Source of the DNA: Pseudobdellovibrionaceae bacterium
GTDB taxonomy: Bacteria > Bdellovibrionota > FAC87 > UBA2466 > JACKAF01
Direction of reading: 5' to 3'
NCBI GenBank assembly: GCA_020635235.1
Contig: JACKAF010000006.1
Location: 51,322-115,321, forward strand
DNA: 64,000 nucleotides
How positions within the stretch are numbered: position 1 is the stretch's first letter; every line of letters begins with the position of its first letter. The notes under the pieces were generated by a model, which was not told the DNA's origin, ran no database searches, and saw nothing but the letters and a program-made list of their open reading frames with translations. The position numbers and the translations under genes were made by a program. Positions 8,825 to 17,279 of this stretch are shown here, piece after piece.

Positions 8825-11659
8825 ATGCGGTTGCGCACTTTATCTCTTCTTTATGTCTCCTTTCTATTTTCTTCCCTGTCCCAAGCGGCGCCACTCGGCG
8901 TTAAAAGAGTGGTGCACTCCTTTTCCTGGGACGTTGGGAGCCGTTTTCTGAAGCTTGAGGTACTCGACGATGATCTGATTCACTTCGAAATGTCCGAGCG
9001 GCGCGAGCTGGATCACGCCGCCCATGGCCCCAAAGCGGAGACCCCCATCTGGACGAGTCCGATGGTTGATGGTGAGGGAGGGCGGTACAAAGAGGGCTAT
9101 CAAGGTCCATTTAGTTATGCCGAACACGCCGACGGAGTAGAAACCGGTGAACTCAGAGTCACTGTGTTCAATGAGGCCCGATGTTTTAGAGTTTACGACA
9201 AAAAGCGAGGAAGGGATCTTACCGAGATCTGCGGCGAGGAACTCGATAAGAGTGAGAAGTACCTGCGCATCGCCAAAAAGGGAATGAAACACGCCTACGG
9301 CGTAGGGAATCTCTTTGTGAACGGAGTGACTGCAGACGGAAACTGGTCAGGAAAGCAGTGGAACGCGCGCAAACACGGAAACTTTCGCTTTGGACCTGAT
9401 AGCTTTTACGAAGGTGGTCCGAGTGTTTCCCAGTTCCCAGTCCTCTATGCCCTCGGATCCGGCACCGATAACTATGCCCTTTTTCTGGATCAGGTCTATC
9501 GAATGAGCTGGGATTTTACCGAAGCAGAACGTTGGAGCGCGCGCACCTGGGGAGACGAGTTGCGTGGGTTCATCCTGAGCGGAAAAGATTTGCCCGATCT
9601 GCGCCAAGACTTCATGCAGTTAACCGGAAAGCCTCCGGTGCCTCCCAAAACCGTTTTTGGTCACTGGACCTCCGAGTTTGGTTACGACAACTGGGATGAA
9701 GTTGAAAAAGATGTGAGCGCGTTGCGGGCTACGGATTTCCCGCTCGATGGTGTCGCTCTTGATTTGCAGTGGTTTGGCCAGGAGTTTGACAACCCCAAGG
9801 TCTACCGAATGGGCGTTTTGCAATTCAATGAAAAGGCCTTTCCTGATCCGCGCGGCAAGATTGAAAGCTTTTATGATCGCTATGGCATTCAGTTCATGCC
9901 CATCGAGGAATCCTATATCGACAACCGACTGGATGAGCACAAAGCTCTCTCTAATTCGGAGTTTCGAAAGAACACCGCTGGCTTCAGCGGGATTGTCGAA
10001 GATGATGGATGTTATCTAGCCCGCCACAACTTGGACTTTGATGGGAATAACAACGGCTGGAACCCCGTGAATGTGACGACAGACTACCAGAGCGCTGGGG
10101 GCAATGACCACCAGGTTTGGTGGGGCCGTGGCGGCATGATTGACTGGACGAACCCTCAAGCAAGGAAATTCTGGCATCAGTTAAAACGTCATCATCTCTC
10201 AAAAATGGGCATCTTCGCCCACTGGCTCGATCTGGGTGAGCCGGAGATGTACTACCAGCACGCATATTACCGCGGCTTTCCGGAGCTTTTCCGCGAGTAC
10301 CGTGATCAAAGCGGTCAGCTCGTCAAGCACGTGGTGCAGCGGCACGGGGACATCCACAATGTCTATAACCTTTTTTGGGCAAAAGGAATTACAGAGGGCT
10401 ACGATCGGCCTGAAAATAAGAACGATCTGCTCGATACCATGGAGAGGATTTACGGTACGCGCTACAAGTACCGGCCTCGTCATTTTACGATGTCTCGTGC
10501 GGGCACCGTCGGCTCCCAACGTTTTGGAGGAATGTGGTCTGGCGATGTCATGGGAAATTTTGAGAACCTGCGCGGGCATTTGCAAACGCAGATGCACATG
10601 TCTTTAGCGGGGATGGACTACTACGGCTCAGATGCCGGCGGCTTTTTCCACAAAGGGCGTCCGCCGGAGGATCCCTACGAGTACAACATCTATACCCAGT
10701 GGTTTGCGGATAGTTCCTTGTTGGATGTCCCGCTCCGCCCGCATGGTTGGGGTCTAGATGAAGCGAACGGAGATCAGAGCTTTGCCGCGAACGTTCGAGG
10801 ACATTTGGACAGCAACCGGGCCAACGTGCGCCGGCGTTACGAGCTTATTCCGTACGTATATTCCTGGGCGCACCGCGCGCACTTGAACGGGCAGCCCGTC
10901 TACCCGCCGCTTGTCTACTATTACCAGGACGACGAGAAGGTGCGCGACATCGGCAACGTGAAGATGATCGGTGATGCGTTGCTCTTTGGGATTGTTGCGA
11001 ACTACGGCGAGCACCGGCGCAAAGTGTATTTGCCCCGCGGGCGTTGGTTTGATTACGAAAGCCATAAGTGGATCGACTCGAAAGGGGAAGAGAGTGACTT
11101 TGTGCCGCTCTATAGAACGGAGCGCGTGCCTGCGGCTGAGCTTGCCGAAGACCCGAAGCGTGCGTATTTCCTCTTGCCTCTTTTCGCAAAGGGTGGCGCC
11201 ATTATTCCAAAAATGCCTGTCGATGAGAAAACAGTGAATACCTTTGGCAAACGTTCTGACGGGAGCCGACGAAACGAGCTACTGATAAAAGTGTTTTCCG
11301 ATCCAACCGCTTCTTCATTCGATTTGTACGAAGATGACGGGGTTTCCACCGGTTATCTTCACGGAGAGACCCGCAAGACAGAGATATCACAAAAGCTGAG
11401 TGGAACGGTGGCTGCCGTTACTATCGAGCCGTCGGCTGGCTCTTACATCGGTGCGGATCAGGAGCGGCAAAATGTTGTGGAACTCGTAACCCCTGGAGTG
11501 GCGTTGACTACCGCCAAGGTCAACGGGAACGCTTGCGGCTCGCGCAAACAGTTTGAACAAAACGGTACCTACTGCTGGTTTGAAAAGTCAGAACGATCCG
11601 CTCTTGTTGGAACGAAAGCGCTTCGTGTCGATGAGCGGAAGCACATTGTGGCCCAGTAG
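8825..11659 (+). CDS. exported GH31 alpha-glucosidase-family hydrolase
   Basis: A glycoside hydrolase of family 31 (alpha-glucosidase or alpha-xylosidase type). Residues 1-21 are a signal peptide. The N-terminal beta-sandwich is followed by the TIM barrel with DGVALDLQWFG, FAHWLDLGEPEMYY (nucleophile D469), MSRAGTVGSQRFGGMWSGD (general acid D574) and YYGSDAGGFF; then the C-terminal beta domains with LYEDDG. Insertions around residues 390-430 (GNNNGWNPVNV) and the LGEPE in place of the usual MNEP resemble the group that acts on branched or sulfated glucans, so the exact substrate is open. Start: ATG 8825 with GAGGG about 8 nt upstream. A TTGACA at 8765-8770 may belong to its promoter, but no well-placed -10 is visible. 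The inverted repeat at 11665-11691 follows the stop. Confidence 0.93.
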   Translation: MRLRTLSLLYVSFLFSSLSQAAPLGVKRVVHSFSWDVGSRFLKLEVLDDDLIHFEMSERRELDHAAHGPKAETPIWTSPMVDGEGGRYKEGYQGPFSYAEHADGVETGELRVTVFNEARCFRVYDKKRGRDLTEICGEELDKSEKYLRIAKKGMKHAYGVGNLFVNGVTADGNWSGKQWNARKHGNFRFGPDSFYEGGPSVSQFPVLYALGSGTDNYALFLDQVYRMSWDFTEAERWSARTWGDELRGFILSGKDLPDLRQDFMQLTGKPPVPPKTVFGHWTSEFGYDNWDEVEKDVSALRATDFPLDGVALDLQWFGQEFDNPKVYRMGVLQFNEKAFPDPRGKIESFYDRYGIQFMPIEESYIDNRLDEHKALSNSEFRKNTAGFSGIVEDDGCYLARHNLDFDGNNNGWNPVNVTTDYQSAGGNDHQVWWGRGGMIDWTNPQARKFWHQLKRHHLSKMGIFAHWLDLGEPEMYYQHAYYRGFPELFREYRDQSGQLVKHVVQRHGDIHNVYNLFWAKGITEGYDRPENKNDLLDTMERIYGTRYKYRPRHFTMSRAGTVGSQRFGGMWSGDVMGNFENLRGHLQTQMHMSLAGMDYYGSDAGGFFHKGRPPEDPYEYNIYTQWFADSSLLDVPLRPHGWGLDEANGDQSFAANVRGHLDSNRANVRRRYELIPYVYSWAHRAHLNGQPVYPPLVYYYQDDEKVRDIGNVKMIGDALLFGIVANYGEHRRKVYLPRGRWFDYESHKWIDSKGEESDFVPLYRTERVPAAELAEDPKRAYFLLPLFAKGGAIIPKMPVDEKTVNTFGKRSDGSRRNELLIKVFSDPTASSFDLYEDDGVSTGYLHGETRKTEISQKLSGTVAAVTIEPSAGSYIGADQERQNVVELVTPGVALTTAKVNGNACGSRKQFEQNGTYCWFEKSERSALVGTKALRVDERKHIVAQ

Positions 11660-11664
11660 CCGCA

Positions 11665-11691
11665 GCCGATCCGGCGGGTAACCGGATCGGC
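11665..11691. terminator. inverted repeat between converging genes, possible weak terminator
   Basis: A perfect 10-bp stem (GCCGATCCGG / CCGGATCGGC) with a 7-nt loop lies 6 bp after the stop of the GH31 gene and 10 bp before the end of the converging lipoprotein gene. There is no run of T directly after it on either strand, so it may only protect 3' ends or need Rho. Confidence 0.5.
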
Positions 11692-11700
11692 GGTTCGGCT

Positions 11701-12273
11701 TTAAAGATCATTTCTCGAGTACGGGCCGCTTGGAACCCCCACTACGTTTCCGTCGGGCTGCTCGATCCACATTTTGTCGTTCTGATCGAGCTCTAAACGA
11801 TACTGCCCGCTGCGGATGCCAGCTTCGCACTTGTGAACGGTTCCGTTGTCATCGGTATAGGTTTCAACATCCGTTTCAGTTCCCGCGAGGGAATAAAAGC
11901 TGGCTCCCGGGATCACCGCAATGGGAGCGAAGGCGGTAGCCATTTTGAGCTGGAACGAGTTGGGTCCGACCTTGTAGTAGCAAGTTGTTTCTGACTGGAA
12001 GAACTTACCGTTTTCGTTACTGACGAGCAGGAGCGAGTGGACCCGACGTCCGTAATCGGTCTGCACTTCGTTTACCCAGAGCGCCCAGTAGTCTTCCAAT
12101 GGATCTACCTGCGGGGCGGGGGCGGGGGGGTCCGTGATAACGGTAACCTGCCCAGGCGGTGTCGTCGGGACCGCAGCCGCCGGTGCTGAATTTGATGGTC
12201 CGGCGTCTCCACACGCGGACAAAAGTACTAGTGAACCAACTCCAAGAACTACGATTTTTAGAAGCTCTAGCAT
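11701..12273 (-). CDS. lipoprotein of unknown function (190 aa)
   Basis: The N-terminus ends in a good lipobox (VLLSAC, Cys21), so the protein should be lipidated and anchored to a membrane. A proline/alanine-rich linker (APAAAVPTTPPGQ, PPAPAPQ) of about 35 residues follows, then a globular domain of some 130 residues (DYWALWVNEVQTDYG to the end) with two cysteines (TTCYY, HKCEA). The pattern of a linker plus a small beta domain is common in outer-membrane lipoproteins of predatory and gliding bacteria. I recognise no family. ATG 12273 has GAGGAGG just upstream. It is the last of a minus-strand run of exported proteins that starts at 17261, but a 134-bp gap separates it from the next gene, so it may have its own promoter. 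Confidence 0.78.
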   Translation of the reverse strand: MLELLKIVVLGVGSLVLLSACGDAGPSNSAPAAAVPTTPPGQVTVITDPPAPAPQVDPLEDYWALWVNEVQTDYGRRVHSLLLVSNENGKFFQSETTCYYKVGPNSFQLKMATAFAPIAVIPGASFYSLAGTETDVETYTDDNGTVHKCEAGIRSGQYRLELDQNDKMWIEQPDGNVVGVPSGPYSRNDL

Positions 12274-12407
12274 GGGCTCCTCCTCGAATCATAGAGAGAG
12301 CAAGCGGCGTGCCAGCTGAGTTTAGCCTTAACGGAAGCTATCTTTGTCAGCTTGGATACACTCAGAGCGAGATTATTCTTATAATTGAGACTGTCATGTT
12401 CGAGAAA

Positions 12408-13406
12408 CTAGGGGAGCGCAGCGGCTTGATCGATGGTTTGTTGCATCGAGTGAAAGAATGCTCCCGCCCTATCGAACACGTCGCTTGCCTGATTTATTCG
12501 GAGATCGTTTTCTGCAGTGGATCTCAACGCTCTTATCTCAGTCAAAAGGTGTTCCTGAATGGCCATGACGTCCGGGACATGTTGCGGTGAAGGCTGAAAG
12601 GCAGTGTGTACGAGACTATCGGTACGGTGTGCGATGCCTTCAGTGAGAAGATAGAAAAAAGCGGCTTCGAGTACCTGCCCATTTTCGTTTACCCGAAGGT
12701 ATCTTAGGGCCTCATCGTGGATTTCCACTTCCCTTGTGGCGAGTGTTCTTAGAGCACGCAGCCACTGTCCCACTTTATCTAGAACGAAAACGTGCGCGCC
12801 TTCATGTACCCAGTCCGCGTACCAGTCTACCAAGAGGTGTTGGGATTCATGCTTCGGGGGGTCGACAACGATGGCGACATAATCGGGTTGGCGCCAGCTT
12901 AGTGCCGAGAGCTCGGCGTGCGAGGGAACGGCTCCGGGCTCGAAACTCTCGAGCCGGAGGCTGCCTCCTATGGTGGCGTGGTGGGCGGTATATCTGGCCC
13001 CGGTCTGCTCAGCGTTGGGGGGGGCGATGAAGCTGCAGTTCCTACCGAGTACGCAGGAGATAAAGTCGGGTCGCCTATTTGCGGTACGCAAAAGCTCCAA
13101 AGTTTGTGCAAGGACTCCGTCGGGCGGGAGAGAGGCTGCAAACCGCGCAAAAAAGTCTGTGGGCGAAAGAATAATTCCCCCGCTCCCCGCAAGCGCGAAT
13201 CTACGAATTGGCTTAACGTAGATTTCGGCATGCTGATTGGGATCCAGGAAAAGCAATTTACGATTTAGGACCGCTTTGACAGCGGAAGAACAGTTTGCGG
13301 GGGCGGGCGGTTCCACAAAGATCTGTACAGAGACGGCGTGGATCGGTAGCGTCCAAATGGCCCCCAACGCTACCAACAATGCGCCTATCTTAAGTGGCAT
13401 GCGCAT
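12408..13406 (-). CDS. secreted putative zinc metallopeptidase-like protein (HExxH)
   Basis: A 332-residue protein with a signal peptide (residues 1-24, ending PIHA). Around residue 207 it reads DWVHEGAHVFVLD, an HExxH motif of the zincin type preceded by aliphatic and aromatic residues, and about 55-60 residues later FYLLTEGIAHRTD supplies a Glu that could be the third zinc ligand, as in gluzincins. The region between is helical, which also fits. Residues 25-190 show no known domain; three cysteines sit in NCSS and SCVLGRNC. Substrate unknown. The gene sits 6 bp downstream of the 467-residue secreted protein, so the two are probably one operon. HEGAH could also be a chance motif, but its setting after a predicted helix and the later TEGIAH make a metallopeptidase plausible. 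Confidence 0.62.
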   Translation of the reverse strand: MRMPLKIGALLVALGAIWTLPIHAVSVQIFVEPPAPANCSSAVKAVLNRKLLFLDPNQHAEIYVKPIRRFALAGSGGIILSPTDFFARFAASLPPDGVLAQTLELLRTANRRPDFISCVLGRNCSFIAPPNAEQTGARYTAHHATIGGSLRLESFEPGAVPSHAELSALSWRQPDYVAIVVDPPKHESQHLLVDWYADWVHEGAHVFVLDKVGQWLRALRTLATREVEIHDEALRYLRVNENGQVLEAAFFYLLTEGIAHRTDSLVHTAFQPSPQHVPDVMAIQEHLLTEIRALRSTAENDLRINQASDVFDRAGAFFHSMQQTIDQAAALP

Positions 13407-13412
13407 CTGTCT

Positions 13413-14816
13413 CTAGCCCTCGTTTGAATTCAAGTTATTGATCGCCGACTGCAAAAGCAAGGCCTCGAAAAAAGCCTCTGTTTGGCCACCGGCCATGACT
13501 TCGTCTGCGTGAAACACCTGGTGGAAAACCTCTGTATCTAATCCGGAGTTGCGAATCGGTTTTCCCACAGCGCTAAAAGCGTAGGCGCGGTTACTTTTGT
13601 CATCGTTGCGACTGACAGAGAGCAGTCGGTACGCGTCTATATCTGAAGTTTCTCGGGAGATTTCCACTGCCGTCACAAATGCCGTGTGGTTGTAGTTTCT
13701 GGTTTCAGGTCCGAGCTTGCCGTTCAGGGTGTGTTTCCCGGTTTCTCCCGCCAGATAGTCAAATGCCCGTGGGCCAGAGATTACAATAGTACTCCCATCC
13801 ACTTTTCTAAAGGACCAGTTCTTTTTGCGGGCCAACTGGTGGTACATTTCAATGAGCGAATCGCGCAACGTCTCGTTGCTATTCGCGCGCGAAGATCCTC
13901 TCATCGGGCGCACTTCAATGGCCACATACTGCTTGTTTGGGTTACCGTTGTCCGCAAGTAGCTTTAGGAGTTGGCTACCAAGTTCCGCCTTTTGCTTTTC
14001 AAGTTCCAGCACCTCTTTGCGGATGGCCGCAAGATCTTCGCCCGTTTCAAAAAGCGCCTCTAGTTCCCATGCAGAGATCTCTTCAGCTTTTGCCACAAAG
14101 CTGTCGTAAGTTTTCCAAATCGGCTCCGCGTGTTTCCGCTCTTCCGTAAGTTTTAACTTTCGTTCAATTGCAATTCGTACCGGTTCCGGAAACACCTCCA
14201 GCGGCGGTACCTCACGGGGGGCGCTTGAGGCGCCTGTGATACGACCACGGATTTCGTTGTAAGTATGTAGCTTGTCGTGCAGTTGGAAGATCAGGTTGGC
14301 GATCACACCCAAATCGCACGTACCGTGCACTTCCAAGTAGGTTTTTTCCCATCTAAGTTTTTCGTCATTGAGCGCGCCAAAAGACGAGATAGTACGCAGA
14401 AAATCCGATTGAAAACGCTCGTACTCTTCGAAAAGCTTTTCAAGAAAGGAGTACTCCCAGTTCAGCGCTTGCTTGGAAACTGCGGAGGCACGCTCTTTCC
14501 CGACAGCAGGGAGGCGTTCATAGACGAGCTTGTCTAGAGTGTCTAGAAACTTCTGGACTTCGTCGGCCGATGCAAACGGGGTACTCTTAGGGTAGAGGTA
14601 GGACAAAAAAAAGTACGCGTAGTCCGCGCCACCCTCTTGAGCCCTGACACTTTGGATACAGGCCCGGTGCGCAAAATAGGTCGTAACGGGGACAAAACTT
14701 CCACCAAGGGAAACATGGACTTTTGACCAATCGGGTTCTCTTTCATCGCCGGCCAGAAGAAACGGCGTCCACGAAAGGCAAAACAAAACCACCAAACGGA
14801 AATATAAGAGCTTCAT
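13413..14816 (-). CDS. secreted protein of unknown function (467 aa)
   Basis: Starts at ATG 14816 (the sequence before it is A-rich with no strong ribosome site). Residues 1-22 are a signal peptide (LVVLFCLSWTPFLLA). The mature protein is largely alpha-helical, with a charged heptad-like section near residues 245-285 (AIRKEVLELEKQKAELGSQ) that should form a coiled coil, and a more beta-like C-terminal part (VAIEVRPM, STIVISGPRAFDYL). I find no catalytic motif and only two cysteines after the signal peptide. It is followed after 6 bp by the HExxH protein and both are probably cotranscribed; a joint role in the periplasm or outside the cell is an inference from that arrangement alone. Confidence 0.75.
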   Translation of the reverse strand: MKLLYFRLVVLFCLSWTPFLLAGDEREPDWSKVHVSLGGSFVPVTTYFAHRACIQSVRAQEGGADYAYFFLSYLYPKSTPFASADEVQKFLDTLDKLVYERLPAVGKERASAVSKQALNWEYSFLEKLFEEYERFQSDFLRTISSFGALNDEKLRWEKTYLEVHGTCDLGVIANLIFQLHDKLHTYNEIRGRITGASSAPREVPPLEVFPEPVRIAIERKLKLTEERKHAEPIWKTYDSFVAKAEEISAWELEALFETGEDLAAIRKEVLELEKQKAELGSQLLKLLADNGNPNKQYVAIEVRPMRGSSRANSNETLRDSLIEMYHQLARKKNWSFRKVDGSTIVISGPRAFDYLAGETGKHTLNGKLGPETRNYNHTAFVTAVEISRETSDIDAYRLLSVSRNDDKSNRAYAFSAVGKPIRNSGLDTEVFHQVFHADEVMAGGQTEAFFEALLLQSAINNLNSNEG

Positions 14817-14929
14817 GCCGCTTACCTAAATTCAAAAAGTTTTTACCTAACGATAGATGCGCGGACCTTAGCGAAAGTCGGGTAGGAGATCAACCGCTAT
14901 TTCGGGAGGGTAAGTATCGAAGAATACAA

Positions 14930-14969
14930 TAAAAAAACCCGCGTCCCAGCTTAGTCTGGAACGCGGGGT
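14930..14969 (-). terminator. Rho-independent terminator
   Basis: Read on the minus strand: a 12 to 13-bp G+C-rich stem (CCCGCGTYCCAG arms with one wobble position) with a 6-nt loop, followed by seven T. It lies 15 bp after the stop of the 178-residue cysteine-rich gene and should end that transcript before the 467-residue gene. Confidence 0.88.
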
Positions 14970-14983
14970 ATGAGAATTAGGCC

Positions 14984-15520
14984 CTACTTATTTTCTTCGC
15001 CGCCAAGAGCGCGCATAAAGATGGGTTCGTCACTGGCACGATCAGCCCATTTTCCTTGGCACTTACCGACTCCGGAGCGCCCCTCTTTGGCACAAAAGGC
15101 GGTATCGACCGGCAAACAGAGGCCGACGGGACCGTGGCAGCGTCCGTTGCGCCAATTTTTCGCAAGGTATTGGTAGGTCGGCGATTTGGTGTAAAGCGCA
15201 TAGCCTTCCAACTGACTCTTGTGGGCCGCAACGGAACAGAACCCGCCAAGCGATCCGATGGCGCAATCTTTATCTTCGTAACACGGAGTGGGTTCGTTGT
15301 GGTTGATGTAAAGTTCCGCGTGTTTGAATTGCGCTTGCGAGATCGCACCACAGCGGTACCAGTTGGTTTCTTCACGGGAGAAACCGGTGTCACTCAACAT
15401 CTCCGCCGCGCGGCCTTTGAGTGCGTTTTTTACAAAGCCTTCTTCAAACCATTTCTTATCTTCTGCGTTTACGTTCTGAACCAAGAACAGAACAAACAAA
15501 GCAGCGAGTGTGCGTTTCAT
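14984..15520 (-). CDS. secreted cysteine-rich protein of unknown function (178 aa)
   Basis: I set the start at ATG 15520, where AAAGGAG lies 7 nt upstream and the protein opens with a clean signal peptide (MKRTLAALFVLFLVQNVNA); an upstream ATG at 15562 would add 14 residues and bury the signal. The mature part has eight cysteines in a C-x4/5-DC...G-x-C pattern (CYEDKDCAIGSLGGFC, GRCHGPVGLC, AFCAKEG, GKCQG), like the small disulfide-rich repeats common on the surface of deltaproteobacteria. It starts 31 bp after the stop of the 569-residue CxxCH protein, whose C-terminal third has similar cysteine spacing, so the two probably form one operon and may act together. A strong terminator follows. 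Function unknown. Confidence 0.78.
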   Translation of the reverse strand: MKRTLAALFVLFLVQNVNAEDKKWFEEGFVKNALKGRAAEMLSDTGFSREETNWYRCGAISQAQFKHAELYINHNEPTPCYEDKDCAIGSLGGFCSVAAHKSQLEGYALYTKSPTYQYLAKNWRNGRCHGPVGLCLPVDTAFCAKEGRSGVGKCQGKWADRASDEPIFMRALGGEENK

Positions 15521-15551
15521 AAGGACTCCTTTTAGTAGCAATGCGTGCAGC

Positions 15552-17261
15552 CTAAAATTCATGGCCGCGCGTATTTAATTGGGGAAGGAAATAAGGCGGG
15601 ACACATGCTCCCCCCTTAGTTTCGTCCCCTGCCTCTCTTAAGGCGCAAACGTAGTCAGGACGGCATGGCATGTCAATTCCGCAAGCCCGAAGCGACACTG
15701 GAGTTGCGGCTTGCTCAAAACATTTTGCCAAGCCGCGGTTTGCAGCGCGGCAGTCTGTAAATTTTTGGAGTGCTGGAACCGGGTGGCAGACTGAGTTTGG
15801 TAGATTGTCTTCGCAGGAGGCGGCACAAAGTCCGCCGGGGAATCCAATCTTCTGAGGCAGACATTGAGCGCGACCAAAACAGTCCGTGTTCAAAACCATT
15901 TCCAATGCGTCGTCCATTCCACCACGATTGGTCCAATTACCAAGAAGACAGGGTTCCCCTGCAATCGGGGCCTTTTTTAGTTGGCAGTACCCGACATTTA
16001 CTTCGGGCGCATCGGCTTCCCACGGGTGGCGGCAACTGAGTGAGTCGCCACAACCGGCGGGTTCAAAGTTGGTCGATAATGTACAGACACTTCCAGCGGA
16101 CGGCACCGCATCCAAGTTTCCGGGAAATGGGCGCGCGGGAACTTCGTGTCCTTTGGCGAGCGACTCCGTAACCTGTTGTCTCCAACTTTGTTCGGAAAAA
16201 AAGTGTGCCGAGGCGGGAAGGGTGGTCCGATTGAACTTGAAGCTCTTCTCTAAGTTTTTTCCAAGAAAATGAAAACCCGCATCGCTACGTGTTTGGTGGC
16301 ATCCCTGGCAACTCATCCCGTTCAGGCGTCGCAAAAGTAAATTAGTTGTCGCTATCTTCTTATGTGCTTTGAGATCCACGTTTGGCAGTGGGAGCTGTGA
16401 AAAAGGTGCATTTATTTTTCTAAGAGCGCCGAATGGCGCTACCGAGACAGCGTGCGACGCGCAAAGATCGTCGGGCAGGTGCGCTGTTCCCGAGGCTATT
16501 TCGCCTAGGTTTCGTTCGATCCAATCGAGGTAAGCCTTTTTTTTAGTGGCGCTCTTCAGTATCCTGTCGACGTCCGGAGTGTTCTCAAGTGCCACTACCA
16601 CCAAATCTTCGCCTTTTGGGCGAAGCGTTCGCATAAAATATTCGGCGTAGCCTGCGGATTTTTCCAAGATCGGTGCTTCCACCCGCAGATTTAGAAAATT
16701 AAGTTCCACCCGAAAGGGGGCCGTTGTGATCGCTTCGATCCAGGCCTTTTCTTGCAGCTTTACGTCAAGACTATCAGCCGCCAGTTTGGCACAGCGGCGG
16801 TTTTTGCCCGGTATCTCGTAGGCGAGCAGCAAGGTGAAGGGAAGGTAGGTTTCTTGTTCCGTACCTTCGTCCTGATACTTACCGGCCAACCGATATACCA
16901 GGCGGACTTCCGCACAGGCTCCACTTAGAAATGGTTGGCGATCTCCCCGGAAAATGATCCCAGTCAAAACGAAGCGTGTCTTAGAGGATCGCAACCAATC
17001 TTGCTCGAAGACATCGATGGGTTTACCACCCAATTTTTCGCGTGCCTTTCTCTGTTGAAGGCTGATGTCTTCAGAGACACGGGAAACCAGACTTCGGTAG
17101 CGTGGGCAATGATCGAAGTGGTACGCCGTGTGTCCAGCAGTCGTACCGCAAAGCCTGGTTCCGAGCGCTAGTTCGGTTGAGGCTGAGTCAGGCGTGACAA
17201 AAAGGCCGGCGTTCGCCGAGCCGGTCCACAGGAGCGCCAGCATGAATCCTCTAAGGAACAT
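15552..17261 (-). CDS. secreted cysteine-rich protein with one haem c motif (569 aa)
   Basis: Signal peptide at residues 1-18 (MLALLWTGSANA). The middle of the protein carries a single CxxCH site (MSCQGCHQTR, near residue 315) that would bind haem c covalently; a downstream Met is needed as the sixth ligand and several are present. From about residue 395 on the sequence is rich in cysteines with C-x4-DC and G-x-C spacing (CGDSLSCRHPWE, DCFGRAQCLPQ, GLCAASC, MPCRPDYVC), a disulfide-knot arrangement. The first 300 residues match nothing I know. The combination suggests a periplasmic or surface redox protein, but a lone CxxCH can also be structural. It leads an operon with the 178-residue cysteine-rich protein. 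The start lies in a 20-bp gap after the regulator gene on the same strand. Confidence 0.68.
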   Translation of the reverse strand: MFLRGFMLALLWTGSANAGLFVTPDSASTELALGTRLCGTTAGHTAYHFDHCPRYRSLVSRVSEDISLQQRKAREKLGGKPIDVFEQDWLRSSKTRFVLTGIIFRGDRQPFLSGACAEVRLVYRLAGKYQDEGTEQETYLPFTLLLAYEIPGKNRRCAKLAADSLDVKLQEKAWIEAITTAPFRVELNFLNLRVEAPILEKSAGYAEYFMRTLRPKGEDLVVVALENTPDVDRILKSATKKKAYLDWIERNLGEIASGTAHLPDDLCASHAVSVAPFGALRKINAPFSQLPLPNVDLKAHKKIATTNLLLRRLNGMSCQGCHQTRSDAGFHFLGKNLEKSFKFNRTTLPASAHFFSEQSWRQQVTESLAKGHEVPARPFPGNLDAVPSAGSVCTLSTNFEPAGCGDSLSCRHPWEADAPEVNVGYCQLKKAPIAGEPCLLGNWTNRGGMDDALEMVLNTDCFGRAQCLPQKIGFPGGLCAASCEDNLPNSVCHPVPALQKFTDCRAANRGLAKCFEQAATPVSLRACGIDMPCRPDYVCALREAGDETKGGACVPPYFLPQLNTRGHEF

Positions 17262-17279
17262 GCCACTACCCTATGCGAG

